Below, in pieces: positions 52,190 to 60,783 of a stretch of 64,000 bases of DNA. Position numbers and translations under genes: made by a program. The stretch is from positions 372,001 through 436,000 of the forward strand of contig OZ220743.1 of the NCBI GenBank assembly GCA_965116965.1, in the 5' to 3' direction. The notes beneath the pieces were generated by a model. That model was not told where the DNA came from, made no database searches, and saw nothing but the letters and a program-made list of their open reading frames with translations. The stretch is from Aldehydirespirator sp965116965 (GTDB taxonomy: Bacteria; Actinomycetota; Acidimicrobiia; Acidimicrobiales; Aldehydirespiratoraceae). Every line of letters begins with the position of its first letter. The stretch's first letter is position 1.

Positions 52190-53563
52190 ATGGATTCGAT
52201 CGTTCAGGGTTTGGCCGACGTCTACGACGCCATCACGCTCGTAGTGGCCCGGGGCGCGTACTGGCTGTCGGTAGCGCTGCTCGTGGTGACCGTCGTCGCT
52301 GCGCTGGCGATGGCGTTGGACCTGCTGGTCACCCGGTCGGACCGCTTCCGGGGAGCGGACCGCGCCTCCCAGCCCAGCGACGGCATCATCCTCATCGGGC
52401 AGATCATGGCCGGCGTGTCGGTGGCCGGGGGCGTGGTACTGCTGTTCCGCGACACGGCGTCGGCCTGGCAGCCCGTCGCGGCTCTGGTGGGGGGCGCCGC
52501 GCTGATGGCCGTCCTAGTGCTCTACCGGCGCGCCGACGAGGCTGGGCAGGCCTCCATGGCCCGCATTGTGTGGCTCGCTCTGGCGGCCACCTCGGTGGTC
52601 GCAGTGGTGCTGGCGTTCATGCAGCGCAACGACTCCGCCATCCCCTACTTGGGTCTGCTGGCCGCCGTGTTCGCCTTCACCCGGGCCTGGTTCGTGCTGG
52701 CCCGTCCCGAAGTCCACTTCGACCCGTCCAAGGTCGAGGTTGCCCGGGAGTCCAGAACCGAGAGCCCCCTGGTGGTGGAGAACCTCGGGATGGTGTACGA
52801 ACTGCCCGACGGTGGCAGCGTCGAAGCCCTCAAGGATGTCACGTTCACCCTCCAGCCTGGTCGCCTGCTCACCCTCCTGGGACCTTCCGGCTGCGGCAAG
52901 ACGACGCTGCTCAACATCATCGCCGGCTTCTTGGCGCCGACGTCCGGCGAGGTCAAGCTGGGCAGCAACCCGATCACCGGGCCCGGCCAGGACCGCGGCA
53001 TGGTGTTCCAGCGAGGGGCGCTGTTCGAGTGGCTCAGCGTCAACGACAACGTCGGCTTCGGGGCCCGCATGAACGGCCGCTCCCGTCCTGCGTCGCGCGA
53101 GGCGGTGCAGGACCTGCTCCAGATCGTCGGCCTCCGGGACTTCGGCGACAAGGCCGTCTACGAGCTCTCCGGCGGCATGCAGCAGCGGGTGGCGCTGGCC
53201 CGCTGCCTGGCCAACGATCCCAAGCTCATCCTGATGGACGAGCCGCTCGGCGCGCTCGACGCCCTCACCCGAGAGAAGATGCAGGGGCTGGTGCTGAACC
53301 TGTGGGACGAGACCGGCAAGACCATCGTGCTGGTGACTCACAGCGTGGAGGAGGCGCTGTATCTGGGCGACCAGCTGTTCGTGATGGCGCCCCGGCCCGG
53401 ACGCATCGAGCGGACCTACGACCTCCCCTTCGCACGGCAGGCGCTCACCGCGGACGCCCGCGAACTCAAGACCTCAGCAGAGTTCATCCGGGTTCGCGAG
53501 GAGATACTCACGATGATCTGGGAGATGGAGGAGCAGATCATGGGAACGGCAGGGGGTCAGTGA
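52190..53563 (+). CDS. tauB: TauB-like ABC ATPase with N-terminal membrane domain, 457 aa
   Basis: Residues 1-175 contain five predicted helices (about 24-46, 64-86, 94-111, 124-144, 152-170). The ATPase begins near residue 193 (PLVVENLGMVYELPDG): Walker A GPSGCGKTT (231-239), Q-loop MVFQRGALFEWLSV, signature LSGGMQQRVALARCL, Walker B LILMDEPLGALD and H-loop VTHSVEEALYLGD. This is the TauB/SsuB/NrtD family, normally 250-270 aa and fully cytoplasmic. The membrane domain was not recognised. The stop overlaps tauC. Confidence 0.85.
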   Translation: MDSIVQGLADVYDAITLVVARGAYWLSVALLVVTVVAALAMALDLLVTRSDRFRGADRASQPSDGIILIGQIMAGVSVAGGVVLLFRDTASAWQPVAALVGGAALMAVLVLYRRADEAGQASMARIVWLALAATSVVAVVLAFMQRNDSAIPYLGLLAAVFAFTRAWFVLARPEVHFDPSKVEVARESRTESPLVVENLGMVYELPDGGSVEALKDVTFTLQPGRLLTLLGPSGCGKTTLLNIIAGFLAPTSGEVKLGSNPITGPGQDRGMVFQRGALFEWLSVNDNVGFGARMNGRSRPASREAVQDLLQIVGLRDFGDKAVYELSGGMQQRVALARCLANDPKLILMDEPLGALDALTREKMQGLVLNLWDETGKTIVLVTHSVEEALYLGDQLFVMAPRPGRIERTYDLPFARQALTADARELKTSAEFIRVREEILTMIWEMEEQIMGTAGGQ

Positions 53564-54630
53564 TGGTGGAGGGTCCGGGCGGTCACGCCCTCAGGGAGAA
53601 TGTCGAACAGCAGAACCGGCTGGTGAACTGGCCCTTCAACTGGCTGTTCCGCGGGCGCGGCGGCTCGAGTGCCCGCAAGACGGTGACCTTCGGCGACGCC
53701 GCCGAGGTGAGCGGCACCCTGTTCTGGTCTGTCGTGAGTCTGATCGTGATCCTGGTGCTGTGGTTCGTGGCGACGAACGTCTGGGGACTGCCCCAGGAGT
53801 GGTACGACTACGCCGAGGAGCGGCGGGCCGAGCTCAGCGCGGACGAGAGTTACGACCAACGCGACCTGCTGCGCGACTGCGAGAGCTCAGTGGACAGCCC
53901 GGAGGATTATCCTCCGGGCCTGCCCCCGTGCTCATTCACGCAGTGGCTGAGCGAGACAACCCTTCCGAGTCCGGTGCGAGTGGGCCAGGCGACTTGGGAC
54001 TTCGCCCGCAACGGCTACAGCGGTTTCACGCTCTGGGAGCACCTGTGGAACAGTTTCAGCCGTTTGGCCAAGGGCCTGTTCTGGGGCGTGGCCATCGGGG
54101 TGCCCATCGGCTTGGCCATGGGCCTCTCAAGCCGCTGGCGGGGCATCTTTGACCCCATCGTGGAGTTGCTGCGCCCGATCCCGCCGCTGGCGTTGATCCC
54201 GCTGTTCATCGTGTGGTTCGGCATCGGCGAGGAAGGCAAGGTCAACCTGCTGCTGTTCGCGGCCATCTGGATCATGGTCATCGCGGCCCGCTCCGGGGTG
54301 CTGGCCGTCAACACCACCAAGGTCCACGCCGCCTACTCGCTGGGCGCGTCCAAGGCCCAAGTCCTGCGCCACGTGATCCTGCCCAATGCGCTGCCGGAGA
54401 TCTTCACCGGAATGCGGGTCGCTATAGGCGTGTGCTGGGGCACGCTGGTAGCGGCCGAACTGCTCGGAGCCAGCTCCGGGCTCGGGTTCACCATCTTCAA
54501 GGCCAAGAACTTCTTCCTGCTCGATCTGATGCTCTCCGCGGTGATCCTCATCAGCATCCTGGGCGTGACCATGGACGTGGCCATGCGCATGGCCGAGAAG
54601 CGGCTCATCCCCTGGCGAGGCAAGGGGTGA
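53563..54630 (+). CDS. tauC: TauC-like ABC transporter permease, 355 aa
   Basis: The BPD_transp_1 core is present: LWEHLWNSFSRLAKGLFWGV, VELLRPIPPLALIPLFIVWFG, and the EAA loop AAYSLGASKAQVLRHVILPNALPEIFTGMRV. Between the first helix (about 50-72) and the core lies a polar loop of some 90 residues with two Cys (LLRDCESS, LPPCSF), probably periplasmic. Typical TauC is about 270 aa. ATG 53563 overlaps the tauB stop, and the stop overlaps the next GTG. Confidence 0.9.
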   Translation: MVEGPGGHALRENVEQQNRLVNWPFNWLFRGRGGSSARKTVTFGDAAEVSGTLFWSVVSLIVILVLWFVATNVWGLPQEWYDYAEERRAELSADESYDQRDLLRDCESSVDSPEDYPPGLPPCSFTQWLSETTLPSPVRVGQATWDFARNGYSGFTLWEHLWNSFSRLAKGLFWGVAIGVPIGLAMGLSSRWRGIFDPIVELLRPIPPLALIPLFIVWFGIGEEGKVNLLLFAAIWIMVIAARSGVLAVNTTKVHAAYSLGASKAQVLRHVILPNALPEIFTGMRVAIGVCWGTLVAAELLGASSGLGFTIFKAKNFFLLDLMLSAVILISILGVTMDVAMRMAEKRLIPWRGKG

Positions 54631-55574
54631 ACCACCCCCCGCCCGCGACGGCGGGGCAGACCACCATCGTCGACTCATGGCATCGTCGGGCTCGCGCCCG
54701 CCGGGCCCGGGTAGTGCTGGCCGACGGCCGCGATGACCGGGCCGTGGCCGCGGCCGAACGTCTGGATGCCGACGGCCTGGCCGACCCGGTGCTGGTAGAG
54801 GACGCCGGCACCTCTCGCTCGGCCGCGGTCTGCGCGCAGGCGGAGGCCTCGTCATGGCGCGACCGCATCGATCTGGACGATCCACTCCATGTGGCCGCTC
54901 TCATGGTGGCTGCCGGAGAGGCCGACGCGTGCGTGGCGGGGGCTTCACGTCCGACGCCCGACGTGGTCCGGGCCGCTCTGTTCTGTATCGGCCAGGCCCC
55001 GGGCGTCGACCTGGTCAGCAGTTGCTTCTTCCTTGTGCTGCCCGACGGTACGCCGGTCACCTACGCCGACTGCGGGGTCGTGCCGGAGCCGGACGCCGAC
55101 CAGTTGGCCTCCATTGCGGTCTCGAGCGCGGCCACCCATCGGGAACTGGCCGGCACCGAGCCTCGGGTGGCGATGCTGTCGTACTCCACCAAATGCAGCG
55201 CCGATGGTCCCCGGGTCGATCTGGTCCGATCGGCCACCGAGATCGTGCGCCGCCGGGCCCCCGCGTTGATCGTGGACGGCGAATTGCAGTTCGATGCCGC
55301 GTGGGACGCCGAGGTGGCGGCATCGAAGGCACCGGGATCGCCGGTCGCGGGTCGAGCCAACGTGTTCGTATTCCCGGATCTGTCGTCGGGCAACATCGCC
55401 TACAAGATCACTCAGCGCCTGGCCGGCGCCCGCGCCTTCGGACCCCTGCTGCAGGGCACCGCGGGCGTGATCCACGACTTGTCGAGAGGATGCGACGTCG
55501 AAGATGTGGTCAACGTGGCCGCCATCGCGGCCTGCCAGGCCGCAGGGAGAGACGGGCTTGTCAATCAGACCTAA
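54627..55574 (+). CDS. pta: Phosphate acetyltransferase (PTA/PTB family), 315 aa
   Basis: This is a single-domain PTA_PTB protein that converts acetyl phosphate and CoA to acetyl-CoA. Motifs are VVLADGRDDRAVAAAERL, GEADACVAGASRPTPDVVRA, VAMLSYSTKCSADG, DGELQFDAAWD and FPDLSSGNIAYKITQRLAGA, GPLLQGTAGVIHDLSRG. The GTG start overlaps tauC (GTGA). In taurine dissimilation Pta follows the sulfoacetaldehyde acetyltransferase Xsc, which releases acetyl phosphate; this explains its place in the operon. Confidence 0.9.
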   Translation: MNHPPPATAGQTTIVDSWHRRARARRARVVLADGRDDRAVAAAERLDADGLADPVLVEDAGTSRSAAVCAQAEASSWRDRIDLDDPLHVAALMVAAGEADACVAGASRPTPDVVRAALFCIGQAPGVDLVSSCFFLVLPDGTPVTYADCGVVPEPDADQLASIAVSSAATHRELAGTEPRVAMLSYSTKCSADGPRVDLVRSATEIVRRRAPALIVDGELQFDAAWDAEVAASKAPGSPVAGRANVFVFPDLSSGNIAYKITQRLAGARAFGPLLQGTAGVIHDLSRGCDVEDVVNVAAIAACQAAGRDGLVNQT

Positions 55575-55644
55575 CGCTGCGCTATACCTGCTAACTTCCG
55601 GTTACGGCGGGGGCCGTGCGACAGAACGATCTGGGAGGCATGGT

Positions 55645-56265
55645 GTGACTCTGCGTGACGCTAAACCGGGCTCGGCTCGGCGATCGCTGGACAGCGACGC
55701 CGTGATCACTGCCGCGGCGCGGATCGCCGACAAGGAGGGCCTGGACAAGCTGACGCTGACCCGGGTGGCCGACTCTCTAGGCGTCCGCCAGCCCGCCCTC
55801 TACCGGCATGTGGGCGGCTACGACGACCTCATCCGGAGCTTGAGCCTCCTGGGCCGGGAGATCCTGGCCAAGAGGCTCTCCGATTCGGCCGTCGGGCTGG
55901 CCGGCCATGACGCGGTGGCCGCGGTGGGCCACGCCTGGCGAGCCATGGTCCGGGACCATCCCGGCATCTACGCCGCCACCGATCGCTACTCCTGTGCCGG
56001 CGATCCAGAACTGGAGGACGCGGTGGAGCAGGTGCTGGCCGTGGTGGGCCAGGCTCTCAGGTCCTACGACCTCACCGACGAGGAGCGGGTCCACGCCGCT
56101 CGCACCCTGCGCAGCGCCTTCCACGGGTTCAGCCACCTCGAGTCGGGCGATGGCCATCCGCTGCCCCATGATCCCGAGGAGACGTTCCGGCATCTCGTGG
56201 AGTTGCTGTGCGCCGGCATCGACCGGTTGTCCCGCAACACCGGCGCTCGCGGGGCTGCCGCCTAG
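55645..56265 (+). CDS. TetR family transcriptional regulator, 206 aa
   Basis: The N-terminal helix-turn-helix reads DSDAVITAAARIADKEGLDKLTLTRVADSL, GVRQPALYRHVGGYDDLI in segments. The C-terminal domain has HGFSHLESGDGHPLPHDPEETF, as in TetR proteins with a WHG-type ligand domain. GTG 55645 follows GGGAGG. It is placed between pta and the molybdoenzyme genes and may control the cluster; its ligand is unknown. Confidence 0.85.
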   Translation: MTLRDAKPGSARRSLDSDAVITAAARIADKEGLDKLTLTRVADSLGVRQPALYRHVGGYDDLIRSLSLLGREILAKRLSDSAVGLAGHDAVAAVGHAWRAMVRDHPGIYAATDRYSCAGDPELEDAVEQVLAVVGQALRSYDLTDEERVHAARTLRSAFHGFSHLESGDGHPLPHDPEETFRHLVELLCAGIDRLSRNTGARGAAA

Positions 56266-56299
56266 TGGTCCTCCTGCTCCGCCGCGGCAAGGGTGTGGT

Positions 56300-57814
56300 G
56301 TGACTCGGCTCGGGTTCCTTCTCGACAGCGACAGCTGCATCGGCTGTCATGCCTGCACCGTCGCGTGCAAGAGCGAGCACGACGTCCCTCTCGGCGTGAA
56401 CCGCACCTGGGTCAAGTACATCGAGACCGGCACATTCCCCAACGTCGACCGGCACTTCTCGGTGATGCGCTGCAACCACTGCGACGACGCGCCCTGCATC
56501 ACCATCTGTCCCACCGGCGCACTGTTCCGGGCCGCCAACGGTGTGGTGGACTTCGACGACGGCAACTGCATCGGCTGCAAGGGATGCATGAACGCCTGCC
56601 CCTACGACGCCATCTACATCAACCCGGTCACCAACACCGCCAACAAGTGCAACTTCTGCAACCACCGGATCGAGGTGGGCCTCGAGCCGAGCTGCGTGGT
56701 GGTGTGCCCCACCCACGCCATCAAGGTGGCCGACCTCGACGACCCGAACGATGAGACCACCAGGATCATCGCCCGCAGCGACACCGCGGTGCGGGCCCCC
56801 CAGCAGCAGACACTGCCCAAGGTGTACTACCGCGGCGCCGACCAGGCGTCGCTGGATCCGCTGCGCACCGCCATCGCGGCTGACGGCATGATCTGGGCCG
56901 ACACCACACCGCAGCATCCGACGGCCGAGCCGGAGGGCCGCGGCGTGGTGGCTCGGACCGCCTACACCACCGCCCACCAGACGACCTGGAAGGCCAAGGT
57001 CTCCAGCTATCTCGTCACCAAGGCGATCGCCGCCGGCGTGATGGCCGTGGCCGCCCTGCTGGCGCTGCTGGGCCACGGCGGCTCGCAGGCTGCGGTCGGA
57101 GTGATGCCGCCGGTCGTCGCGGGGCTCTTTCTTGCGGTCACGGGCGGGCTGCTTGTCGGAGACCTGCGCCGGCCGGAGCGCTTCTACTACCTCCTCACCC
57201 GCGGCAACCGGCGCTCTTGGCTGGTCAAGGGCGCATGGGTGCTGGGCGCCTTCGCCACAGTCTGCGCGGCCTGGTTCGTGGCCGGTGCGGCAGGCTCGGC
57301 CGGTGCTCTCGCCGGCTTGGCCGTACCCGCCGTCCTGCTGGCCGCAGCCACCGCCGGCTACACCGCCTTCCTGTTCGGCCAGTGCGAAGGTCGGGATCTG
57401 TGGCAGACGCCGCTGCTGCTGCCGACGCTGCTGGCCCAGGCCGCGGTGGCCGGCGGCGCGGCCTACTCGCTCGCCGACCTCTTCATGGAGATACCCGCAG
57501 TGACCGCCGTTCGTTGGACGATGCTGGGCGGACTCCTGGCCGCCGGAGTGCTCATCGGGGCCGAGACGACGTCTCAGGGCACCAGCCACGTCGAAGCCGC
57601 GGTGACGGCCATGACCCGCGGCCGCTACGCCCGCCGCTTCTGGGCCGGCGGGATCGTGCTGGGCCTGTTCCTGCCCGCCGTCCTGACCGCAGCCGCCCTC
57701 GCCGCCGGCACCGGTCCGGTACTGCCCGCGGCGGCGGGGCCGGCGGCGGTGGCCGGCATGTGGTTCTACGAGGACGCCTTCGTGCGAGCCGGCCAGTCGG
57801 TCCCGCTGTCATGA
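56300..57814 (+). CDS. Fused four-cluster ferredoxin / NrfD-type membrane subunit (SoeB-SoeC-like), 504 aa
   Basis: Residues 1-150 bind four [4Fe-4S] clusters: Cys 13/16/19/23, 58/61/66/70, 90/93/96/100 and 117/120/132/136. From about residue 235 to the end there are about eight membrane helices of the NrfD/PsrC quinone-binding type (RRPERFYYLLTRGNRRSWL, ETTSQGTSHVEAA). These are normally two proteins (SoeB and SoeC, or PsrB and PsrC). The product should pass electrons from the molybdenum subunit encoded next to membrane quinone. GTG 56300 gives the standard ferredoxin start. Confidence 0.85.
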   Translation: MTRLGFLLDSDSCIGCHACTVACKSEHDVPLGVNRTWVKYIETGTFPNVDRHFSVMRCNHCDDAPCITICPTGALFRAANGVVDFDDGNCIGCKGCMNACPYDAIYINPVTNTANKCNFCNHRIEVGLEPSCVVVCPTHAIKVADLDDPNDETTRIIARSDTAVRAPQQQTLPKVYYRGADQASLDPLRTAIAADGMIWADTTPQHPTAEPEGRGVVARTAYTTAHQTTWKAKVSSYLVTKAIAAGVMAVAALLALLGHGGSQAAVGVMPPVVAGLFLAVTGGLLVGDLRRPERFYYLLTRGNRRSWLVKGAWVLGAFATVCAAWFVAGAAGSAGALAGLAVPAVLLAAATAGYTAFLFGQCEGRDLWQTPLLLPTLLAQAAVAGGAAYSLADLFMEIPAVTAVRWTMLGGLLAAGVLIGAETTSQGTSHVEAAVTAMTRGRYARRFWAGGIVLGLFLPAVLTAAALAAGTGPVLPAAAGPAAVAGMWFYEDAFVRAGQSVPLS

Positions 57815-57904
57815 GCGGTCCCCGGCGAACTGTTCGCGCTTCGCGGTCCATGCGGCCACTTTGTGCACACAGTTCGGTTGGCCGGCCGTAGGGAGGGTCG
57901 CACC

Positions 57905-60718
57905 GTGGTCGAGCTGCACAGCTATCCCCCCCACGAGACCTGGCACGACGCGGTGACCCTCGACGCCAAGGCGTGGCCCCGCCGGGTCGAGAACCACCAC
58001 ACGCTGGTGCCCACCACCTGCTTCAACTGCGAGGCGGCCTGTGGCCTGGTGTGCTACGTCAACCACGCCACCGGCCGCATCGATCGTGTCGAGGGCAACC
58101 CGCTGCATCCGGCCAGCCGGGGCCGCAACTGCGCCAAGGGCCCGGCCACCCTCAACCAGATCGACGACCACGAGCGCATCCTGCATCCCCTGCGCCGCGC
58201 GGGGGAGCGAGGTGGGGGCCGGTGGGAGCGGGTCAGCTGGGAAGAGGCCCTCGACGACATCGGCGGCCGCATCCGGGCTGCCCTGGCCGAGGGTCGCCAC
58301 AACGAGGTCATGTACCACGTCGGCCGTCCCGGCGAGGACGGCTACGCCGAGCGGGTCCTGCAGTGCTGGGGCACGGACGGCCACAACAGCCACACCAACA
58401 TCTGCAGCTCCAACGCCCGCATCGGCTACCAGAGCTGGATGGGCCACGACCGCCCGTCGGCCGATTTCGCCAACGCCGACGTGATCTTCCTGATCTCGTC
58501 GCACTTGGAGGCGGGGCACTACTTCAACCCCCACGCCCAGCGCATCGTCGAGGCCCAGGGCCAGGGCGCCACCGTGATCTGCGTCGATCCCCGGCTGTCC
58601 AACACCGGCGCCAAGGCCGACTTCTGGCTGCCGGCGTGGCCCGGCACCGAGCCGTTCCTGCTGCTGGCCATCGCCCGCCTGCTGCTGTCCGAGGGCACAT
58701 GGGAGCGCGACTTCGTGCGGCGCTGGACCAACTGGGAGACCTACCTCCGGCAGCGCCACCCGCAGCGGCCGGTCACCTTCGAATCGGTGGGGCCGGCCCT
58801 GCTGGAGGACTATGCGGCCTACACGCCGGAGGAGGCCGAGCGGGTCTGCGGCGTGCCCGCGGCCCAGATCACCGAGGTGGCGCGGGTGATCGGCGCCCAC
58901 CCGACGAAGTTCGCCTCCCACAACTGGCGGGCGGCGGGCGCGGGCAATCTAGGAGGCTGGCAGACGGCCCGGTGCCTGTTCTTCCTCAATGTGCTCACCG
59001 GATCGGTGGGCACGGTGGGCGGCACCACCGGAAACGGCTGGAACAAGTACAAGGCGCCCCACCCGCCGGGCGCTCCGCCGGTGCAGCGGTGGAACGAGCT
59101 CAACTGGCCTCGGGAGTACCCGCTGGCCTACCACGAGATGTCGATCCTGCTGCCCCACTTCCTGCACGAGGGCCGGGGCCGCCTCGAGGTGTACTTCAGC
59201 CGGGTCTACAACCCGGTGTGGACCAACCCCGACGGGTTCAGTTGGCTGGAAGCACTCAAGGACCCCGACAAGGTGGGGTGCCATGTGGCGCTCACGCCCA
59301 CCTGGTCGGAGACGGCCGTGTTCGCCGACTACGTGCTGCCCATGGGGGTGGGGGCCGAACGCCACGACGTGGCCAGCTTCGAGACCCATGCCGGGCGCTG
59401 GATCGGCTTCCGCCAGCCGGTGCTGCGCCGCTTCGCCGAGATCCGCGGCGAGGCGGTCGATCACACCACCCGCACCCACGAGTTCAATCCGGGCGAGGTG
59501 TGGGAGGAGAACGAGTTCTGGATCGAGCTGTCGTGGCGCATCGATCCTGACGGCGCGCTGGGCATCCGCCGCTGGTTCGAGAGCCCCGCGCATCCTGGAA
59601 CTCCCATGTCGGTGGACGAGTACTACGCCACCATGTTCGAGGGGGTGCCCGGCCTGGCCGCCGACGCGGCCGCGGCCGACCAGACCCCGCTCGAGTTCAT
59701 GCGGGACCGGGGCGCATACGCATTGCCGGGTGACATGTACCTGCCGTACGAGCGCGAGGTGGATCGCGCCGCGCTGGAGGGCTGCCACATCGACGAGTCG
59801 GGCGTCTACCGGCGTCCCGGCACGCCGGGTGCGTGGTCGGGCGAGCCTGAAGAGTTGAGTGCCCTCAAGCTGGCCGGCCTGGGCGACGGCTCGCCCGCGG
59901 TGGAAGTGGACGGCGTCGCCCGGGAGGGATTCCCGACGCCGTCGCGCCGGCTCGAGCTGTACTCGCAGACCCTGGCCGACTGGGGCTGGCCCGAGTACGC
60001 CACCCCCTCCTGGATCCCGTCTCACGTGCATTGGGAGGACCTCGACCTCGAGGGCAATGAGCGCATCCTGCTGCCCACGTTCCGCATCCCGACGCTGATC
60101 CACACCCGGTCGGGCAACAGCAAGTGGCTGTCGGAGCTGAGCCACCGCCACCCGCTGTGGATACACCCGTCCGATGCCGAGGCTCTGGGCATCGACGTCA
60201 ACGGCCTGGTTCGGGTGACCACCCGCATCGGCCACTTCGTGATCGGGGCCTGGCGCACCGAGGGGATCCGTCCGGGCGTGGTGGCCGCGTCGCACCACAT
60301 GGGCCGCTGGCGCCTCGACGCGAACGCCGGCGGCTCATGGGCCGGGGGCGACGCCGACATCACCAGCGAGGGGACGGTTTGGCGGCTGCGCCGCAAGGGC
60401 CGGCCCGAGAGCCACGCCAGCGCCGATCCCGACACCGAGCGCATCTGGTGGAGCGATACCGGGGTGCACCAGAACCTCACCTTCTGCGTGCAGCCCGATC
60501 CGGTCTCGGGCATGCAGTGCTGGCACCAACGGGTGAGAGTGGGTCCCGCCGGGCCGGGCGACGCCTACGGCGACGTGGTGGTGGACACGGCCGAGGCCCG
60601 CCAGGCCTACCGCGAGTGGCTGGCCATGACCCGTCCCGCGCCCGGTCCCGGAGGCCTGCGCCGTCCCCTGTGGTACGCCCGCCCCCTGAAGCCCGCCCCC
60701 GCCGCCTACGCCCTGTAG
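57905..60718 (+). CDS. soeA: Molybdopterin oxidoreductase, probable sulfite dehydrogenase catalytic subunit (SoeA-like), 937 aa
   Basis: Cys39, 42, 46 and 76 (CFNCEAAC and NCAKGP) bind a [4Fe-4S] cluster. Cys167 in NICSSNARIGYQ is the likely molybdenum ligand. The C-terminal molydop-binding domain includes LWIHPSDAEALGIDVNGLVRV. There is no twin-arginine signal, so the subunit stays in the cytoplasm, as SoeA does and unlike exported PsrA/PhsA. Length fits SoeA. GTG 57905 has a GGGAGG site 8 bases upstream; a GTG at 57863 is the alternative. Sulfite oxidation is inferred from context; other CISM substrates are not excluded. Confidence 0.8.
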   Translation: MVELHSYPPHETWHDAVTLDAKAWPRRVENHHTLVPTTCFNCEAACGLVCYVNHATGRIDRVEGNPLHPASRGRNCAKGPATLNQIDDHERILHPLRRAGERGGGRWERVSWEEALDDIGGRIRAALAEGRHNEVMYHVGRPGEDGYAERVLQCWGTDGHNSHTNICSSNARIGYQSWMGHDRPSADFANADVIFLISSHLEAGHYFNPHAQRIVEAQGQGATVICVDPRLSNTGAKADFWLPAWPGTEPFLLLAIARLLLSEGTWERDFVRRWTNWETYLRQRHPQRPVTFESVGPALLEDYAAYTPEEAERVCGVPAAQITEVARVIGAHPTKFASHNWRAAGAGNLGGWQTARCLFFLNVLTGSVGTVGGTTGNGWNKYKAPHPPGAPPVQRWNELNWPREYPLAYHEMSILLPHFLHEGRGRLEVYFSRVYNPVWTNPDGFSWLEALKDPDKVGCHVALTPTWSETAVFADYVLPMGVGAERHDVASFETHAGRWIGFRQPVLRRFAEIRGEAVDHTTRTHEFNPGEVWEENEFWIELSWRIDPDGALGIRRWFESPAHPGTPMSVDEYYATMFEGVPGLAADAAAADQTPLEFMRDRGAYALPGDMYLPYEREVDRAALEGCHIDESGVYRRPGTPGAWSGEPEELSALKLAGLGDGSPAVEVDGVAREGFPTPSRRLELYSQTLADWGWPEYATPSWIPSHVHWEDLDLEGNERILLPTFRIPTLIHTRSGNSKWLSELSHRHPLWIHPSDAEALGIDVNGLVRVTTRIGHFVIGAWRTEGIRPGVVAASHHMGRWRLDANAGGSWAGGDADITSEGTVWRLRRKGRPESHASADPDTERIWWSDTGVHQNLTFCVQPDPVSGMQCWHQRVRVGPAGPGDAYGDVVVDTAEARQAYREWLAMTRPAPGPGGLRRPLWYARPLKPAPAAYAL

Positions 60719-60783
60719 GCCATTCGTCGCCACTCGGTACAGTTGACGGCGCGCCGAACGACAATCTATTGGAGGTGCCGCCA

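Noticed and set aside
60124..60783. N-terminal extension of the amidohydrolase into the molybdoenzyme gene
   Set aside because: The frame is open by chance; a GGAGG site and family start place the beginning at ATG 60784.
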